Positions 3,015 through 5,692 of a DNA stretch of 5,692 bases are shown here, in pieces. Source of the stretch: an uncultured Clostridia bacterium. GTDB lineage: Bacteria; Bacillota; Clostridia; Christensenellales; CAG-917. The position numbers and the translations under genes are program-made. The stretch covers positions 1 through 5,692 of the forward strand of contig CALGEU010000137.1 in the NCBI GenBank assembly GCA_937881285.1, read 5' to 3'. Position 1 is the stretch's first letter; each line of letters opens with the position of its first letter. The notes below the pieces were generated by a model. The model was not told the origin of the DNA. It saw nothing but the letters and a program-made list of their open reading frames with translations, and ran no database searches.

Positions 3015-4703
3015 ATGAAAGTTTGCGATATTCCGTATCAAAGATGCGACGTCGAAACCGTGAAAAAGGCGTATGAAAAGTGCATCGAGAGTATAAAGAA
3101 CGCAAAATCTGCCGATGAAGTGCTTGCTGCAAGAAAAGAATTGCTCTCTGTCACTGAAGAATTGAACACTGAAAGCGCACTGTCATACATGCGCTGGTCA
3201 TGCAATACGAAAGACGAGTTTTACAAAGGCGAAAAAGAATACTACGAACAAAACGCGCCGCTTCTTTCCGGCGTGCAAATCGCATATATGCAAGCGATGC
3301 TTTCAACGCCGTATCGCGCCGAAGTCGAAAAACGACTTCCCGTCACCGTCTACAAGAACTATGAAGTGTCACTCAAGGCTCTTGACGAGCGCATAGTCCC
3401 CGATCTTCAGGAAGAGAGCGCAATCGTCAACGAATACGCACAGTTTATGAGCGAATTCACCGTCGATTTCCGCGGAGAAAAGATGCCTTTGACTATACTT
3501 CGCAGATATATGGAAGACGGAGACCGCGAGACGAGAAAAGAAGCGTTCGACGCACTCGGAAAAGTGTTTGAAGAAAACAGCGAAATTCTCGACGGAACGT
3601 TTGACAGACTTGTAAAAGTGCGTGACCGTATGGCGAAAAAGATGGGATACAAGGATTTCGTGGAACTTGGCTACTACCGCATGGGCAGACTTTGCTATGA
3701 CCGCGAAAAGGTGGAAAAATTCCGCCAAAACGTGCTTAAAGACATCGTTCCGGTCGTAAGTCGTATCCGCACCGCCCGCGCAAAGAGTATGGGCATTGAC
3801 GATATGAAACTTTACGACTACGGAGTGTGCTTTGCAGACGGTGACCCCACGCCTATTCTCAACGCCGAGCAAATGTTTGAAAAAGGTCGTGAAATGTATC
3901 ACGAAATGAGCAAAGAAACCGGCGAATTCATCGATATGATGATTGAAAACGACGCTTTTGACGTTATGTCCCGCGAAGGCAAATGGGGTGGCGGCTATTG
4001 CACGGAATTTGCAAAATACAAACAACCGTTTATCCTTGCAAACTTCAACGGAACGTCTGGTGACGTTGACGTGCTGACTCACGAAGCAGGACACGCTTTT
4101 GCAAGTTATCTGTCATTCAAGAACGACCTTGACGCAGAAGCCGCGCTCGGAATGGAAACCGCCGAAACGCACTCTATGAGCATGGAATGTTTCTGCTGGA
4201 AGTTTATGGACAAATTCTTCGGAGAACGTGCAAACGACTACAAATTCAAGCACCTTTTCGACAACTTGTCTTTCCTGACCTACGGCACTATCGTTGACGC
4301 TTTCCAACACGTCATATACGAGCATCCCGAACTCACCCCCGACGAAAGAAACGCCGAGTGGAACAAACTCGAAGCCGAGTTCCGCCCATATCTCAACACC
4401 AAGGGCATGCGCTATTTCGAGAAAGGCACGAGATGGCAATATCAGATGCACATCTACGAAACGCCGTTCTACTATATCGACTACTGTCTTGCGCAGTCGG
4501 ACGCATTGCAATTCCTTTTCAAATCGCTAGACGATTATCAGGACGCATTCGACCGCTATCTCACTTTCACGTCGAAAGGCGGCACGGAATTCTTCACCGA
4601 TATGCTTAAAGAAGCAGGCATCAACTCCCCGTTTGAAGACGGCGCACTCAAAGAAGTCGCAGCAAAGAGCGAAGCGATTTTGAACGAACTGTCAAGAGCG
4701 TAA
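3015..4703 (+). CDS. M3 family oligoendopeptidase (zinc metallopeptidase)
   Basis: This 562-residue protein is a complete M3 (thimet/PepF-type) peptidase that cleaves short peptides, probably in the cytosol since no signal peptide is seen. The zinc site is H356-E-A-G-H360 within LTHEAGHAFASYL, and E384 in ETAETHSMSMECF is the expected third ligand, 28 residues after the first His as in thimet oligopeptidase. A second conserved block, H479-IYETPFYYIDY, carries the His and Tyr residues that line the M3 active site. The mostly helical N-terminal half is typical. Length and motifs best fit the group often annotated as 'M3 family oligoendopeptidase' distinct from classical PepF. The start is fixed by AAAAGGAG at 3002-3009, 5 bases before the ATG. 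It has its own promoter and terminator, so it is a single-gene unit; the role is probably peptide turnover. All key residues are present and no frameshift is seen. Confidence 0.93.
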   Translation: MKVCDIPYQRCDVETVKKAYEKCIESIKNAKSADEVLAARKELLSVTEELNTESALSYMRWSCNTKDEFYKGEKEYYEQNAPLLSGVQIAYMQAMLSTPYRAEVEKRLPVTVYKNYEVSLKALDERIVPDLQEESAIVNEYAQFMSEFTVDFRGEKMPLTILRRYMEDGDRETRKEAFDALGKVFEENSEILDGTFDRLVKVRDRMAKKMGYKDFVELGYYRMGRLCYDREKVEKFRQNVLKDIVPVVSRIRTARAKSMGIDDMKLYDYGVCFADGDPTPILNAEQMFEKGREMYHEMSKETGEFIDMMIENDAFDVMSREGKWGGGYCTEFAKYKQPFILANFNGTSGDVDVLTHEAGHAFASYLSFKNDLDAEAALGMETAETHSMSMECFCWKFMDKFFGERANDYKFKHLFDNLSFLTYGTIVDAFQHVIYEHPELTPDERNAEWNKLEAEFRPYLNTKGMRYFEKGTRWQYQMHIYETPFYYIDYCLAQSDALQFLFKSLDDYQDAFDRYLTFTSKGGTEFFTDMLKEAGINSPFEDGALKEVAAKSEAILNELSRA

Positions 4704-4761
4704 ACTCGTAAAATCGTGCATCTAACATATTATTTTATAGTTTAATATAAAACAACGCATC

Positions 4762-4790
4762 AAAAAAGCACCGCAAATGCGGTGCTTTAG
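4762..4790 (+). terminator. Terminator of the M3 peptidase gene
   Basis: A perfect stem AAAGCACCGC / GCGGTGCTTT with an AAAT loop. It has the same AGCACC...GGTGCT core as the terminators in the tail array, suggesting a favoured terminator type in this genome. Confidence 0.88.
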
Positions 4791-4798
4791 ATTTTGAC

Positions 4799-4827
4799 TT
4801 GATTGACACAAGCAATTGCTGTATAAT
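4799..4827 (+). promoter_or_regulatory. Probable promoter of the acyltransferase gene
   Basis: TATAAT at 4822-4827 is perfect. TTGATT at 4799-4804 lies exactly 17 bases upstream; the better-looking TTGACA at 4803-4808 would leave only 13. The spacer contains the perfect palindrome AGCAATTGCT (4811-4820). The predicted start point, about 4834, coincides with the ATG. Confidence 0.65.
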
Positions 4828-4833
4828 ACAAGA

Positions 4834-5692
4834 ATGGAACAGGAACTGGAAAACTCAACGACGGTTGCAAATAACATAATAGAACCGATTCAACAAAAAT
4901 CACGAAATTGCGCTTTCGATATAGTGCGTATCGTTGCAATGTTTCTCATCGTTTGCTCACATTTTTTAGGACACGGCGGTTTTGTGAAAAACATGACCGG
5001 CGCGAATTTCGTTTTCGGAAGAATTCTCACTTCACTTTTCAATCCGTCCGTAAATATATTTGTCCTTATCGGAGCATACTTTACTTGCACTTCAAAAAAG
5101 CTCAAATGGCAGCGACTTATTAAACTTTATGCTCAAGTCTGGATATACAGTATGACTTTGTTCATAGTCTTTTTGTTCGTTCAAGGGGTTGAAAGTTTCT
5201 CTGCCGAATGGCTTCTATCGTCTATTTTTCCCGTTGTATCCGGCAAATACTGGTTTTTCTCGGCATACATATTTATGATGCTCGCTTCTCCTTTTCTCAA
5301 TATCCTAATCGAGCAAATAAACAAAAAAACGCACCTGGCAATATGCATCGTGTCGATTATTTTCGGAATTCTAGCAGGAGACGCTCACATTCTTCCGCAA
5401 CTTGCTATGGGTGACGGATACAATGTTATATGGTTCATTATGCTGTATTTTATTGCTGCTTATATAAGAAAATACGATGTGAAAGTGCCTAAAAAATGGC
5501 TTTTTATTCCTATTGTTGCCTATCTCGCAACACTCGTGGCCGGATATTTTTTTAACACCGCTCAAAGTTCTATAGTACGTTCGACTCCTGCGATTATACT
5601 ACTTATCGCTCTTAAAGACGTAAAAACAAACTCGGTACGTTTTTCAAAATTTACAACGGCACTGTCGGCAACTATGTTCGGGGTTTATTTGA
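4834..5692 (+). CDS. Acyltransferase-3 family integral membrane protein, 5' part
   Basis: The frame is open from ATG 4834 to the window end (286 full codons). After a polar, probably cytoplasmic N-terminus (1-28), RNCAFDIVRIVAMFLIVCSH starts the first membrane helix and contains the R-x10-H signature of acyltransferase-3 proteins (R32, H43). Further hydrophobic helices follow (about residues 70-86, 100-117, 134-152, 166-180, 191-209, 228-245), as expected for this roughly ten-helix family. Members O-acylate sugars or other surface molecules; the acceptor cannot be told from sequence. The start is the first ATG that keeps R32, and no Shine-Dalgarno is present before it; with the -10 box ending at 4827, the mRNA is probably leaderless. 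A later start at M36 would lose R32. The C-terminus is outside the window. Confidence 0.88.
   Translation, partial: MEQELENSTTVANNIIEPIQQKSRNCAFDIVRIVAMFLIVCSHFLGHGGFVKNMTGANFVFGRILTSLFNPSVNIFVLIGAYFTCTSKKLKWQRLIKLYAQVWIYSMTLFIVFLFVQGVESFSAEWLLSSIFPVVSGKYWFFSAYIFMMLASPFLNILIEQINKKTHLAICIVSIIFGILAGDAHILPQLAMGDGYNVIWFIMLYFIAAYIRKYDVKVPKKWLFIPIVAYLATLVAGYFFNTAQSSIVRSTPAIILLIALKDVKTNSVRFSKFTTALSATMFGVYL

Noticed and set aside
3369..4094. 241-codon open frame antisense to the M3 peptidase gene
   Set aside because: The sense strand encodes a full-length peptidase with all catalytic residues; the antisense frame is His/Val/Phe-rich and has no domain signature.
4803..4827. TTGACA/TATAAT as the acyltransferase promoter
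   Set aside because: The spacer is only 13 bases; TTGATT at 4799-4804 gives the proper 17.

Overview
The window reads as chromosomal DNA of a low-to-mid GC Gram-positive anaerobe, most likely an uncultured or gut-type Clostridia (Bacillota). The support is strong AAGGAG-type ribosome binding sites, consensus sigma-A promoters, many short intrinsic terminators, a lipobox protein with a short Ser/Asn linker, and a NifU-like/GGGtGRT gene pair that I know mainly from Clostridia. This placement is an inference from gene content and signals, not from a marker gene.

Layout. (1) 1-1439: the 3' part of a NifU-like Fe-S scaffold gene, then a complete GGGtGRT-family gene. They are 12 bases apart and form one operon with strongly biased codons. 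(2) 1398-1939: an unusual tandem array. The last 13 codons plus stop of the GGGtGRT gene occur four times at a 139-142 base period, each followed by hairpins that include a likely terminator. All four tails encode VACAVAVQEGLTK-stop; the nine variable columns are all synonymous. The first copy is the real gene end and the other three are orphan tails. This is the most interesting thing in the window. (3) 1940-2128: no gene, but a cluster of GTAAAC/GTTTAC dyads and the minus-strand terminator of the next gene. (4) 2129-2884: a divergent pair, a 68-residue XRE-type HTH regulator (minus) and a 151-residue lipoprotein of unknown function (plus). Two ACRCCAAAYGGTGT operators lie between them, one filling the spacer of a consensus promoter. 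(5) 3015-4703: a complete M3-family zinc oligoendopeptidase with its own promoter and terminator. (6) 4834-5692: the 5' part of an acyltransferase-3 membrane protein, open at the window end, whose predicted transcription start falls on its ATG (probable leaderless mRNA).

How the parts relate. Only two pairs look functionally linked: NifU-like with GGGtGRT (one transcript), and the HTH regulator with the lipoprotein gene (shared control region). The peptidase and acyltransferase are separate transcription units. The tail array looks like the footprint of repeated, position-specific insertion or recombination at the 3' end of the GGGtGRT gene, each event supplying an intact C-terminus and a new terminator. 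No integrase or transposase gene is visible here, so the mechanism is open.
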